Positions 33,894-42,341 of a stretch of DNA of 64,000 nucleotides are shown here, piece by piece. How positions within the stretch are numbered: the stretch's first letter is position 1; each line of letters opens with the position of its first letter. The stretch is from assembly GCA_016708265.1 (NCBI GenBank), contig JADJGA010000011.1:248001-312000 (forward strand), given 5' to 3'. The notes under the pieces were generated by a model. It was not told the DNA's origin. It saw only the letters and a program-made list of their open reading frames with translations, and ran no database searches. The DNA comes from Saprospiraceae bacterium (GTDB taxonomy: Bacteria; Bacteroidota; Bacteroidia; Chitinophagales; Saprospiraceae). Position numbers and translations under genes: made by a program.

Positions 33894-35504
33894 TCACAAT
33901 AACTGGTTTTCAGGCAAATTTAAAATTACAGAGCAAAGGTTTTGTAATCTTTTATTTACTGTTTCTTTTAAGTTCGCATCTGATTGGTTTTGAAGATATT
34001 CATTGTACTCTTTTGACCAGACATAATCTCCAAGTCCGGGCAGCAATACTTCGGATTTAAGATAATCATATTGTTCCTGAGTGAGGTCATAGGGTAAAAA
34101 AAGATCTGAAAGGGATTTTATCAGCAAAACCGGATCTTCCGGGTGGTCAAACTGTGCCACAAGAATTAGCAGATCCAGGCCATATTTTTTATCACCAACT
34201 TTTATTTTTTTATAAGTCAGATCATTGACAATCGTATTTCTTTGTGGAAGAGACACAGAACTAAGCCAGTATTTATAATAAACGGGTTCCTGATAGTATG
34301 CTTTCCATCCCGCAACGGAAGGAATTGCAAACCAGGCCTGATCCATTTTTCTGAAATAATTCTGATTTATATAATTGGACAATAAATATTTTTGGATAAT
34401 ATCGTCAGGTATTGGGTAAGAGCCTGAGTTTATCAATGTCATAACAAAATCTGCTGGACTTTTTATAATAATACCTGTATTGCACTCATCAAAAAAATGC
34501 TGACTTGATAACAGAGCTCTCAAAACAGGAGAAACCTCATAATCATTTTCTATAAGTATCTGTGCCAGTGGAATTATTAACTCCTGCTCAGTTGCGGGAG
34601 ATATATCTGAATTAACAAACCAAATATAAAGCTGTCTGCAAATAAACCTTGCAACTTCGTTTTGTTGAAATATTACGTCGATTACTTTTTTATACTCTTC
34701 TTCGTTGCTGTTTTTAATAGAGATATTTCCAAAGCGATGTGAAAGTTTTTTCTCTCCCTGGTCGTGTCTGGAAACTTTGAAAACTCCCTTATTTAGTGTC
34801 CTGTCAATAGTCCAGCCTGAGAGACACCTTGCTATTTCTCTTACGTCTGTCTCTGTATAGTTTGTATAATCGCCCTGGCCGGCAAGAGGTCCTTTACCGA
34901 TTGTAAACAGTTCAAGTAATTCCCTTGCATAGTTTTCATTTGGTGCAAGTGCTGTATTTTCGTTTCCGTTTAAATATTCAAGCATTCCCGGATCAATGGT
35001 TATATCTCTTACAAGTTTTTTAAAATTTCCTAAAGCGTATTTTCTCAATGTGGTAATATATGAGTATTTAGCATTCGGATCAGATATATCAGATATTACG
35101 AGGTGATTGTGCCAGAAAAGCATCATTTTTTCCGATATGTTTATGTTTCTATCATACATTAAATTTACAATCCAGGCTGACAAAGAAGCATTTCTTGATT
35201 GAACCAATCCGGAAACAGTTCCGTCCATTTTTTTTCCTACCCATGTTTCTCCAACCGGTACTTCCGGATCAGAGGTGAAATAAAAATTTATAGGTAGAGG
35301 CAAAGCAGATTTTTCTGTCAACAACAAATCAATTGTGTCGTCGAGACCAATATTCTCACTTTCTTTAATCTGTAAATAAGTTGGTCCGAAAATAGTTCTC
35401 CTTAACAAGTGTGAAGCCTTTTGGTAAGTCCACTGACCATCAAATTTAATTATTTCATCAGGAGAAAAAGATGAATTAACAACAGAACCGTAAAAATTAT
35501 TCAT
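33894..35504 (-). CDS. DUF1800 family protein
   Basis: A 536-aa protein with conserved DUF1800 stretches: ASHLLRRTIFGPTY, MLFWHNHLVIS, LRKYALGNFKKLVRDITIDPGMLEYLNG, NENYARELLELFTIG and EIARCLSGWTID. No clear signal peptide is visible on this start, in contrast to its partner. The DUF1501/DUF1800 pair is a conserved two-gene unit in Bacteroidota and Planctomycetota. It starts beside a long AT-rich gene-free stretch, which should hold its promoter. Confidence 0.9.
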   Translation of the reverse strand: MNNFYGSVVNSSFSPDEIIKFDGQWTYQKASHLLRRTIFGPTYLQIKESENIGLDDTIDLLLTEKSALPLPINFYFTSDPEVPVGETWVGKKMDGTVSGLVQSRNASLSAWIVNLMYDRNINISEKMMLFWHNHLVISDISDPNAKYSYITTLRKYALGNFKKLVRDITIDPGMLEYLNGNENTALAPNENYARELLELFTIGKGPLAGQGDYTNYTETDVREIARCLSGWTIDRTLNKGVFKVSRHDQGEKKLSHRFGNISIKNSNEEEYKKVIDVIFQQNEVARFICRQLYIWFVNSDISPATEQELIIPLAQILIENDYEVSPVLRALLSSQHFFDECNTGIIIKSPADFVMTLINSGSYPIPDDIIQKYLLSNYINQNYFRKMDQAWFAIPSVAGWKAYYQEPVYYKYWLSSVSLPQRNTIVNDLTYKKIKVGDKKYGLDLLILVAQFDHPEDPVLLIKSLSDLFLPYDLTQEQYDYLKSEVLLPGLGDYVWSKEYNEYLQNQSDANLKETVNKRLQNLCSVILNLPENQLL

Positions 35505-36028
35505 AAATCACATATTATTATTATTTTGACTAAATAGAATAACAAAGGTTTAATAATATAGTATTATTACTGATTTACATCAAACTTAAAAATCTTTGTT
35601 ATAAACTGCTGAACTTAAGAAAATCTTAAAGAATTTAATCAGGCCGTGATTATTCTAACTTCAAAACAGTATACACACACTATATTTGATGTTTATTATA
35701 TGTTAAAAACTTAAGGTTTATTAACATAAATTGTTAAAAGTAAAAATATTAGAATACCAGTGTATATTATCTTATGTTTTTTAACATCAAAAAAACAAAA
35801 TGATATTACTTTTCAACTATTAAATTAAATAAAATTATCAACATAATTAAAATTAACATTATGTTAATAATTTATATAAGTATTTAATCAATAATAATTT
35901 ACAATGTTGATAACATAATTATTAAGTTAATAAAATTAATTGCATTTATTATTATTAACATGTTAATACTACTGATGATATTTATATAGATTTTATTTAA
36001 AAAAATATAATATTAATATTACAAAGAA
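35505..36028. other. AT-rich, origin-like intergenic region
   Basis: Gene-free for about 550 bp. From 35688 to 35967 the 5-mers AACAT and ATGTT occur about 12 times, many as palindromes (ATTAACATGTTAAT at 35954-35967; TTAACAT-T-ATGTTAA at 35853-35867). Two 9-mers TTATCAACA (35835-35843 and, inverted, 35905-35913) differ from the DnaA-box consensus TTATCCACA at one base. mnmG and a parS site lie within 1.5-3.5 kb. This suggests an oriC or another DnaA/iteron-type regulatory site; function is inferred. Confidence 0.4.
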
Positions 36029-36033
36029 TTGTT

Positions 36034-36041
36034 TATTTTTG
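36034..36041 (+). promoter_or_regulatory. -7 box of pepD
   Basis: TATTTTTG, a perfect TAnnTTTG, 21 nt before the ATG at 36062. It rules out the in-frame ATG at 36029. No clear -33 TTG is seen. Confidence 0.55.
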
Positions 36042-36061
36042 TAAAAATTAAAAATAAAATT

Positions 36062-37522
36062 ATGAATAATCAGATTAAAACATTAGAACCCAAAGAATTG
36101 TGGAATTATTTTGCAGAGCTTAATGCAATTCCCAGACCATCGAAAAAAGAGCACCGGGCAATAGAATTTGCTAAAAATTTCGGTTTATCATTAGGACTGG
36201 AAACCATAGTAGATGAAATAGGAAATGTAATAATAAAGAAAAAAGCTACTCCTGGTATGGAAGACAGGGTACCAGTCATTATGCAGGCTCACCTTGATAT
36301 GGTTGCTCAGAAGAACAGTGATGTAGATTTTGATTTTGATACTCAGGGAATAGAAATGATTATTGATGGTGACTGGGTAAAAGCAAAAGGTACCACATTA
36401 GGAGCTGACAACGGTATAGGTGTATCTGCTATTATGGCTGTTTTTGCGTCAGATAACATAAAACATCCGGATATTGAGGCATTATTTACTATGGATGAGG
36501 AAACTGGTATGACAGGAGCACAGGAATTAAAGGAAGGTTTACTGAACGGAAAAATAATGTTAAATCTTGATTCTGAAGAGGATGATGAGATGACAATTGG
36601 TTGTGCAGGTGGTGTTGATGTTTTAGTTGAAGGTAAGTACAAGGAAAAGGAAATGGAAGGAGAAATTAAAAGTTTCGAAATATTTGTTTCAGGACTTGCT
36701 GGAGGACACAGTGGTATTGATATCCATTTATATAAAGGAAATGCAAATAAAATAATGAACCGTATTTTGTTGAGATTAAGTAATAAAATTGGATTTGGGT
36801 TAAAGTCTGTTGAAGGAGGTAGTCTTAGAAATGCAATTCCAAGGGAATCCAGAAGTGTTATTTCAATTAAAGCAGATAAGGAATCAAAAATGTTTGAACT
36901 AATTGACAGTGAAAAAAGAAACATTATAAGTGAATATAAAACCAAGGAAGCAAATTTGAAAATTGAAGTAAAGGAAGTGGAAGCGGAGAAAAAAGTTTTC
37001 AAAGGAAAAAAATTGAAAAAAACATTAGATGCTATTCAGGCAGGATGGAATGGTGTATTCAGAATGTCACCAGATGTTGAAGGTCTTACACAGACATCTA
37101 CAAATATGGCTCGTATTGTCATAAAAGAAGGTAAAGTAAATATTGATAATTTAACTAGGAGCAGTATAGAAAGTGAGAAATTTGAACTTGCAAGAACTAT
37201 AAAAAGTGCATTTAAGCTAGTAGGATATAAGGTCAAATTTGAAGGATCATATCCGGGATGGCAACCAGATGTAACTGCAGCCATAAATACTTCAATGAAG
37301 GAGGTTTACAAAAAGAATTTTGGTTCTGAACCCCATATCACTGCATGTCATGCTGGTCTTGAGTGTGGATTAATAAAAGAAAAGTATCCGGATGTTGATA
37401 TGATATCTTTTGGCCCTAATATCAGAAATCCCCACTCACCGGATGAGAGAGTACAAATTTCTTCAGTTCAGAAATTTTGGAAATTATTGATTGATACACT
37501 GGGAACTATTCCCAAAAGATAG
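36062..37522 (+). CDS. pepD: Aminoacyl-histidine dipeptidase (PepD), M20 family
   Basis: 486 aa from the ATG at 36062 (MNNQIKTLEPKELWNYF), which sits just after a promoter box; the upstream ATG at 36029 is rejected. The M20C metal ligands are visible: H in MQAHLDMVAQ, D in GADNGIG, EE in MDEETGMTGA, D in LNLDSEEDDE, and H in NIRNPHSPDERV. A lid domain separates the two catalytic segments. It hydrolyses dipeptides such as carnosine-type Xaa-His in the cytosol. The gene is convergent with mnmG, and its terminator contains a parS-consensus palindrome. Confidence 0.93.
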   Translation: MNNQIKTLEPKELWNYFAELNAIPRPSKKEHRAIEFAKNFGLSLGLETIVDEIGNVIIKKKATPGMEDRVPVIMQAHLDMVAQKNSDVDFDFDTQGIEMIIDGDWVKAKGTTLGADNGIGVSAIMAVFASDNIKHPDIEALFTMDEETGMTGAQELKEGLLNGKIMLNLDSEEDDEMTIGCAGGVDVLVEGKYKEKEMEGEIKSFEIFVSGLAGGHSGIDIHLYKGNANKIMNRILLRLSNKIGFGLKSVEGGSLRNAIPRESRSVISIKADKESKMFELIDSEKRNIISEYKTKEANLKIEVKEVEAEKKVFKGKKLKKTLDAIQAGWNGVFRMSPDVEGLTQTSTNMARIVIKEGKVNIDNLTRSSIESEKFELARTIKSAFKLVGYKVKFEGSYPGWQPDVTAAINTSMKEVYKKNFGSEPHITACHAGLECGLIKEKYPDVDMISFGPNIRNPHSPDERVQISSVQKFWKLLIDTLGTIPKR

Positions 37523-37547
37523 ATTGTGAATTGAAAAATGTTATTAG

Positions 37548-37579
37548 GGGGAATGTTTCACGTGAAACATTCCCCTTTT
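37548..37579 (+). terminator. 28-bp palindromic terminator of pepD
   Basis: A perfect palindrome 37548-37575 (GGGGAATG outer arms to CATTCCCC) followed by TTTT on the plus strand, 26 bp after the pepD stop. On the minus strand it lies directly after the mnmG stop, so it can serve both convergent genes. Confidence 0.75.
37554..37569. other. parS-consensus site TGTTTCACGTGAAACA
   Basis: The 16-bp palindrome is identical to the bacterial chromosomal parS consensus bound by ParB/Spo0J. It lies between pepD and mnmG (gidA), a gene often near oriC. It also forms the middle of the pepD terminator hairpin, so its sequence could be there for either reason. No parA or parB gene is in the window. Confidence 0.6.
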
Positions 37580-39445
37580 CTATCTACCCATATGGATAAG
37601 TAATACAGAAATGTCAGAAGGAGATACTCCGCTGATTCTGCTTGCCTGACCAATGGTATTTGGTTTTATCTTTGAAAGTTTTTCTCTTGCTTCAAAGGAA
37701 AGGCTGTTTAGTTTTCTGTAATCAAATTCAGGATTAATTTTTATTGTTTCCAGTCTGTTCATTTTCTGAGCCATTTCTTTTTCTCTGTCAATATAACCCA
37801 AATATTTGATACCTATTTCAGCAAAAGTGATGTATTCCTTAGGGTATTTACCTATAAACGAATTCAAAGCAGGCAGAGCATCTTTTAAATCAGCGATACT
37901 TATGTTTGGACGCAGAAGAATTTGCTTCAATTTCATTTTTTGCGAAATAACAGCAGAACCTTTTAAAATCAGGTAGTTGTTTATTTCCTCGGGAGATACA
38001 GAAATTTCGTTAAAAATTGCATTTATTTCAGATTCACACAAAAGCTTTTCTTTAACTTTTTCCATTCTAATATCACAATCTTTTATTCCAAGTTCGTAAG
38101 CCAGGGGAGTTAATCTGATATCTGCATTGTCCTGACGTAAAAGAATACGGTATTCTGCCCTTGAGGTAAACATACGGTATGGTTCATCTGTTCCCTTGTT
38201 TATTAGATCATCTATTAGAACCCCTATGTATGCCTGATCCCTGTTTAGAATAAATTCTTCCTTATCATTTATAGAAAGATGAGCATTAATACCTGCTATT
38301 ATACCCTGTCCTCCTGCTTCTTCATAACCTGTAGTTCCGTTTATCTGTCCTGCAAAAAACAGATTTTTTATTAAATGTGTTTCAAGAGTTCTTTTTAACT
38401 GAGTAGGCGGGAAATAGTCATATTCAATTGCATATCCCGGGCGAAACATTTTTACCCCTTCAAATCCTCTTATTTTTTTCAATGCATTATACTGAACGTC
38501 TTCAGGAAGGGAAGAAGAAAAACCATTTATATAAACCTCGTTCGTATTCCTTCCTTCAGGTTCAACAAATAGCTGATGTCTTTCCTTGTCTGAAAACCTT
38601 TCGATCTTGTCTTCAATAGAAGGGCAGTATCTGGGCCCGATTCCTTTTATTCTTCCTGTAAACAAAGGAGATTTCAAAAAACCGGTTTTTAATACATTAT
38701 GTACTTCGGTATCTGTGTAAGTTATATGACAGGGTATCTGATCTTTTAATACCGGTGTTTCAGTAAAACTGAATTTGCCCGGGTCAGTATCACCGGGCTG
38801 AATTTCAAGCAATTCATAATTTATACTTCTTCCATCAATTCGGGGAGGTGTTCCGGTTTTCATTCTTCCGGCCTCAAATCCAAGTTCTTTTAATTGCTCA
38901 GTCAGACCCTTTGCTGAACTTTCATGAATTCTTCCTCCGCTGAATTGTTTTTCGCCGATATGAATTATTCCATTCAGAAAAGTCCCGTTTGTCAGTACAA
39001 CAGATTTACCTTTAATTTCTCCACCTATCTGAGTATGAACACCCTTAACCTGTTTTTTATCAATAATAAGCCCTGACACCATATCCTGCCAGAAATCTAT
39101 GTTGGGATGAGCTTCAAGCATTTCTCTCCATTTTCGGGCAAATTCCATTCTGTCGCTCTGAGCCCGCGGACTCCACATAGCAGGACCTTTTGAGAGATTA
39201 AGCATTCTGAACTGGATCATAGTATTGTCCGTAACAATCCCGGAATATCCACCCAATGCATCTATTTCCCGGACTATCTGTCCCTTGGCAACACCACCCA
39301 TTGCAGGATTACATGACATCTGGGCTATTGTCTGCATATTCATTGTAATAAGCAGGACCCTGCTTCCCAGATTAGCAGAAGCGACAGCAGCCTCGCAACC
39401 CGCATGACCAGCACCAACGACAATTACATCATATTCAGGAAACAT
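37580..39445 (-). CDS. mnmG: tRNA uridine-5-carboxymethylaminomethyl modification enzyme MnmG (GidA)
   Basis: A 621-aa protein, the family's usual length. FAD-binding VVGAGHAGCEAAVASANLG lies at residues 10-28. The CNPAMGGVAKGQIVREIDALGG signature follows, then FSGGRIHESSAKGLTEQL, RMKTGTPPRIDGR and the C-terminal tRNA-binding domain ending QASRISGVSPSDISVLLIHM. With MnmE it installs cmnm5 at U34 of tRNAs. The gene lies about 65 bp after a tRNA-Thr on the same strand and may be cotranscribed. It is often near the replication origin. Confidence 0.96.
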   Translation of the reverse strand: MFPEYDVIVVGAGHAGCEAAVASANLGSRVLLITMNMQTIAQMSCNPAMGGVAKGQIVREIDALGGYSGIVTDNTMIQFRMLNLSKGPAMWSPRAQSDRMEFARKWREMLEAHPNIDFWQDMVSGLIIDKKQVKGVHTQIGGEIKGKSVVLTNGTFLNGIIHIGEKQFSGGRIHESSAKGLTEQLKELGFEAGRMKTGTPPRIDGRSINYELLEIQPGDTDPGKFSFTETPVLKDQIPCHITYTDTEVHNVLKTGFLKSPLFTGRIKGIGPRYCPSIEDKIERFSDKERHQLFVEPEGRNTNEVYINGFSSSLPEDVQYNALKKIRGFEGVKMFRPGYAIEYDYFPPTQLKRTLETHLIKNLFFAGQINGTTGYEEAGGQGIIAGINAHLSINDKEEFILNRDQAYIGVLIDDLINKGTDEPYRMFTSRAEYRILLRQDNADIRLTPLAYELGIKDCDIRMEKVKEKLLCESEINAIFNEISVSPEEINNYLILKGSAVISQKMKLKQILLRPNISIADLKDALPALNSFIGKYPKEYITFAEIGIKYLGYIDREKEMAQKMNRLETIKINPEFDYRKLNSLSFEAREKLSKIKPNTIGQASRISGVSPSDISVLLIHMGR

Positions 39446-39511
39446 AAATATTAAACACTTTGATATTTTGTATTAACAACATAAAAATAAAAGAGTTTAA
39501 TGTAAAATAAG

Positions 39512-39583
39512 AGCCACTCATGGGATTTGAACCCACGACCTGCTCATTACGAGTGAGCTGCTCTACCCCTGAGCTAAAGTGGC
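39512..39583 (-). tRNA. tRNA-Thr (anticodon CGU)
   Basis: A 72-nt cloverleaf read on the minus strand: acceptor GCCACTT/GAGTGGC (last pair T-G), D-arm TAGCTCAGGGGTAGAGC, anticodon stem GCTCA/TGAGC with loop CTCGTAA (anticodon CGT), and T-arm GTGGGTTCAAATCCCAT. No CCA is encoded. It reads ACG codons. Confidence 0.92.
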
Positions 39584-39611
39584 GATTAAAGGATACTTTT
39601 AATTAGAGACG

Positions 39612-39642
39612 CAAATATAAACAATAATTTTATTTCAGTCAA
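39612..39642 (-). promoter_or_regulatory. Promoter of tRNA-Thr (and perhaps mnmG)
   Basis: On the minus strand TTGA at 39639-39642, a 19-nt spacer and TATATTTG at 39612-39619. An excellent match to the Bacteroidota consensus, 29 nt upstream of the mature tRNA 5' end. Confidence 0.8.
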
Positions 39643-40067
39643 GGCTCTTTTTTAAAGTAAATGAGATATTTTTATCAGAAGCATTCTAAATATTCAAGAA
39701 TCGAACACAATCTCCAGACAAGCAGAAATATCAATTCTTTTAATCCTGTTAATGAAAACCATGAAAAAATCAAAGACAAAAATTCTAACCAGGACAAGTC
39801 CGAATCAAAAATAATTGGTTTCTACATAGGGTATTATACTTAGATTTTTGATTAGAATTAAGGTGATAATAATCAAATACTGGCAAATTAAGGTAATTAA
39901 TACCGCCGTGAAATAATGAATAGTCCAATTCTTTATTATAAAACCTTATATTTCAGCTGGGATTATATGGCACATTCTGATATTCAACATCATAACCAAA
40001 TGATAGACTTTAAATTATTTATATTTAGTATAACTCACAGCTGTACAACACACAGAAACTTTTTTAT
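39643..40067. other. Intergenic stretch with no supported gene
   Basis: About 425 bp between the tRNA promoter and repeat copy C. It holds only short open frames of poor composition (for example 60 codons from 39661, rich in Asn, Lys and Ser). No promoter or RNA structure convinces me. Confidence 0.5.
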
Positions 40068-40340
40068 GTGTCTTGTTTATCCTCATCCCCCGGCCCCTTC
40101 TCCTTTAAATAACTTTAAACTTTAGTTTAAAGGAGAAGGGGAACACTTTCCCGATTAAAGACATCAGAATTTCTTTAGCGCTCCGGAAGAACGACTAAAA
40201 AAAGTCCCTCTCCTTTTTTGGGAAAAGAAGTTAAGTGGATTTTTGTTAATAAAAAGGAGTACCTGTGACGCTGAAGCGGTAGGGATTTAGGGTAAGGTGT
40301 TAAACTTCCCAACTCTTGGAAATTGAGGGGTTAGATGAGT
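40068..40340. repeat. Composite intergenic repeat, copy C (inverted)
   Basis: Complement of the modules in copies A and B, in reverse order: TTTATCCTCATCCCCCGGCC, the inverted repeat CCTTCTCCTTTAAA/TTTAAAGGAGAAGG (40102-40138), GAACACTTTCCCGAT, CAGAATTTCTTTAG, and GGAGTACCTGTGACGCTGAA near 40256. The segment matching 22661-22700 is absent here, so the centre is uninterrupted. Confidence 0.8.
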
Positions 40341-40491
40341 TGAAACAAAACGCAAAACGGACTTAAGTATTCCTGGTTGCTAATACTTAAAATCATCTTA
40401 AAATGCAAACTTAATAATTAATTAATATGAAAAACATAGAATTTCAAAGAGTTATAATTTATTTTGCAAAATAATCATAAGCGGACATAAA

Positions 40492-41166
40492 ATGCCAAAA
40501 AAAATACTCATAGTTGATGATGAACCTGACATTCTGGATATTTTGAAGTATGTGCTTGAAAAAGAGGGGTTTAAAGTCAGGAAAGCCAAAAACGGAGAGG
40601 AAGCAATAGAAAGAGCATATGACGAAAAACCTGATTTAATACTACTTGATATAATGATGCCAAAAAAGGACGGTATCGAAGTTTGTCGACAGTTAAGAAA
40701 TGATAAAAAGTTTAATGAAACTTTTATTGTTTTTTTGACTGCAAGAAATGAAGAATATTCCGAGGTAGCCGGATTTGATGTTGGGGCAGATGATTATGTT
40801 GTTAAGCCTATCAAACCACGAAGTCTCATATCCAGAATTAACTCGTTATTTTTAAGAAAAAGATATAAAACAGAGGACAACGAAACAATAACATTTGACG
40901 ATCTGCTGATAGACCTGACCAGAATGAAAGTATTTGTGAAAAAGAAAGAAATCTTTCTGACAAAAAAGGAATTTGATATTCTGTTGTTATTATCGTCAAA
41001 ACCTGAAAAGGTATTCAGCAGAAATTCTATTTATCATAAAGTCTGGGGAGATGCAACTATTGTTGGAGAAAGAACCCTGGATGTACATATTAGAAAGATA
41101 AGGGAAAAAATAGGAGAAAAATATATAAGTACAATAAAAGGAATGGGATATTCATTTACATATTGA
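40492..41166 (+). CDS. OmpR/PhoB-family response regulator
   Basis: A 224-aa protein. The receiver domain has the acidic pocket DDEPD (9-13), phospho-acceptor D53 in LILLDIMMPKKDG, T in VFLTARNEE and K in DYVVKPIKPR. A C-terminal winged helix (about 125-224) has EFDILLLLSSKPEKVFSR and RTLDVHIRKIREKIG. Phosphorylation should control DNA binding. The cognate kinase gene starts 16 bp downstream. The pair resembles PhoB/PhoR, but no phosphate genes are in the window to confirm the signal. Confidence 0.93.
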   Translation: MPKKILIVDDEPDILDILKYVLEKEGFKVRKAKNGEEAIERAYDEKPDLILLDIMMPKKDGIEVCRQLRNDKKFNETFIVFLTARNEEYSEVAGFDVGADDYVVKPIKPRSLISRINSLFLRKRYKTEDNETITFDDLLIDLTRMKVFVKKKEIFLTKKEFDILLLLSSKPEKVFSRNSIYHKVWGDATIVGERTLDVHIRKIREKIGEKYISTIKGMGYSFTY

Positions 41167-41182
41167 AGCGTAAACAAACAGA

Positions 41183-42235
41183 ATGACAGTGATAAAACAA
41201 TATTTCGCAAACCTCCCCATTATTGTAACTATTAAAATCACCGCATCTGTTGTATTGCTTGCTGCAGGACTTTACTATTTTTATCAGTTTGTTCCCCGGG
41301 ACAGTCAAATAGTCTGGTCTGTTATTTTTATTTTTTTATTTTTTTCAGGATGTTTTGTAATTATTTTCTATTTACTCACCAGATATTTTAAAATCATCAC
41401 TGGTAGAATTTATGAAATCCTTGATGAATTCAGGGAGGATGATCAGAAATATGGAAAAATAAAAAATCTATACCAGTTTGAAAAGGAAATTGGAACCTGG
41501 GCCGAAACAAAAAGTACAGAGATAAACAAACTAAAAGATATGGAGGCTTACAGGAAAGAATTTTTGGGTAATGTGTCCCACGAACTGAAAACCCCGCTAT
41601 TTATCGCACAAAGTTACATAGAAACGCTTATAGACGGATCTCTCTACGATAATAAAGTAAACCAAAAGCACCTGGATAAAGCATTAAAAAGCATACTCAG
41701 ATTGTCGCAGATAGTTAAAGATCTCGAAATGATATCAAAATTGGAGAAAAGCTCCCTGGTAATAGAAAGGAACACTTTCGACATGAACAAGCTGGTAAAA
41801 GAAGTCGTAGATTCTCTTGAATTAAGTGCAAAGGAAGAAAATATACGATTTTCCATAAATATTCCGCAAGAACAGGAATGTAAAGTTCTCGCAGATGAAG
41901 AGAAAATTGAGCAGGTATTAACGAATCTTCTGGTGAATGCTCTAAAATACAGCAAAGAGAAGGGAAAGATAGAAATAGGATGTAAAGATCTGAAAAACAA
42001 ATACTTAATTGAGATATCAGACAATGGTATCGGAATAAAAAAAGAGAATATCGATAGAATTTTTGAACGATTTTACCGTATTGACAGAGACAGGTCCAGA
42101 AAGAAAGGGGGCACAGGTCTCGGCTTATCCATTGTTAAGCATATCCTCGAAGCACATAATGAATCGATAACAGTAGAAAGTGAGATTGGAAAAGGATCAA
42201 AATTTTCCTTTACATTAGATAAGGCAGAAAAATAA
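41183..42235 (+). CDS. PhoR-like sensor histidine kinase
   Basis: A 350-aa kinase with two N-terminal membrane helices (about 15-36 and 44-66) and only a very short periplasmic loop between them. A linker is followed by the HisKA domain with phospho-acceptor H133 (GNVSHELKTPL). The HATPase domain has N, G1, F and G2 boxes (NLLVNALKYSKEKG, DNGIGIKKENIDRIFERFYR, GGTGLGLSIVKHI). The short loop suggests that the signal is sensed in the membrane or through partner proteins. It is cotranscribed with the preceding response regulator. Confidence 0.92.
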   Translation: MTVIKQYFANLPIIVTIKITASVVLLAAGLYYFYQFVPRDSQIVWSVIFIFLFFSGCFVIIFYLLTRYFKIITGRIYEILDEFREDDQKYGKIKNLYQFEKEIGTWAETKSTEINKLKDMEAYRKEFLGNVSHELKTPLFIAQSYIETLIDGSLYDNKVNQKHLDKALKSILRLSQIVKDLEMISKLEKSSLVIERNTFDMNKLVKEVVDSLELSAKEENIRFSINIPQEQECKVLADEEKIEQVLTNLLVNALKYSKEKGKIEIGCKDLKNKYLIEISDNGIGIKKENIDRIFERFYRIDRDRSRKKGGTGLGLSIVKHILEAHNESITVESEIGKGSKFSFTLDKAEK

Positions 42236-42341
42236 TACCCTTTCCGGCTTTTAATAAAGTTTTGCAATACTAAAAATGAATATTACGGGTTTTAACCGGG
42301 CAATAATAGCTAATAGTATATAATTAAATCTTACTTAAGTA

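Noticed and set aside
36029..36061. Upstream ATG of pepD
   Set aside because: It precedes the TATTTTTG promoter box; PepD homology begins at 36062.
36343..37002. Long 219-codon frame opposite pepD
   Set aside because: Low-complexity Ser/Ile/Phe composition created by the antisense of Lys/Glu-rich coding sequence; pepD is clearly real.
39661..39843. 60-codon frame after the tRNA
   Set aside because: Asn/Lys/Ser-rich, no domain, no promoter, gene-poor surroundings.
40068..40140. Short protein ending in a Pro-rich HPPAPSPL stretch
   Set aside because: It is the translation of the CCCCCGGCCCC repeat module shared with non-coding copies A and B.
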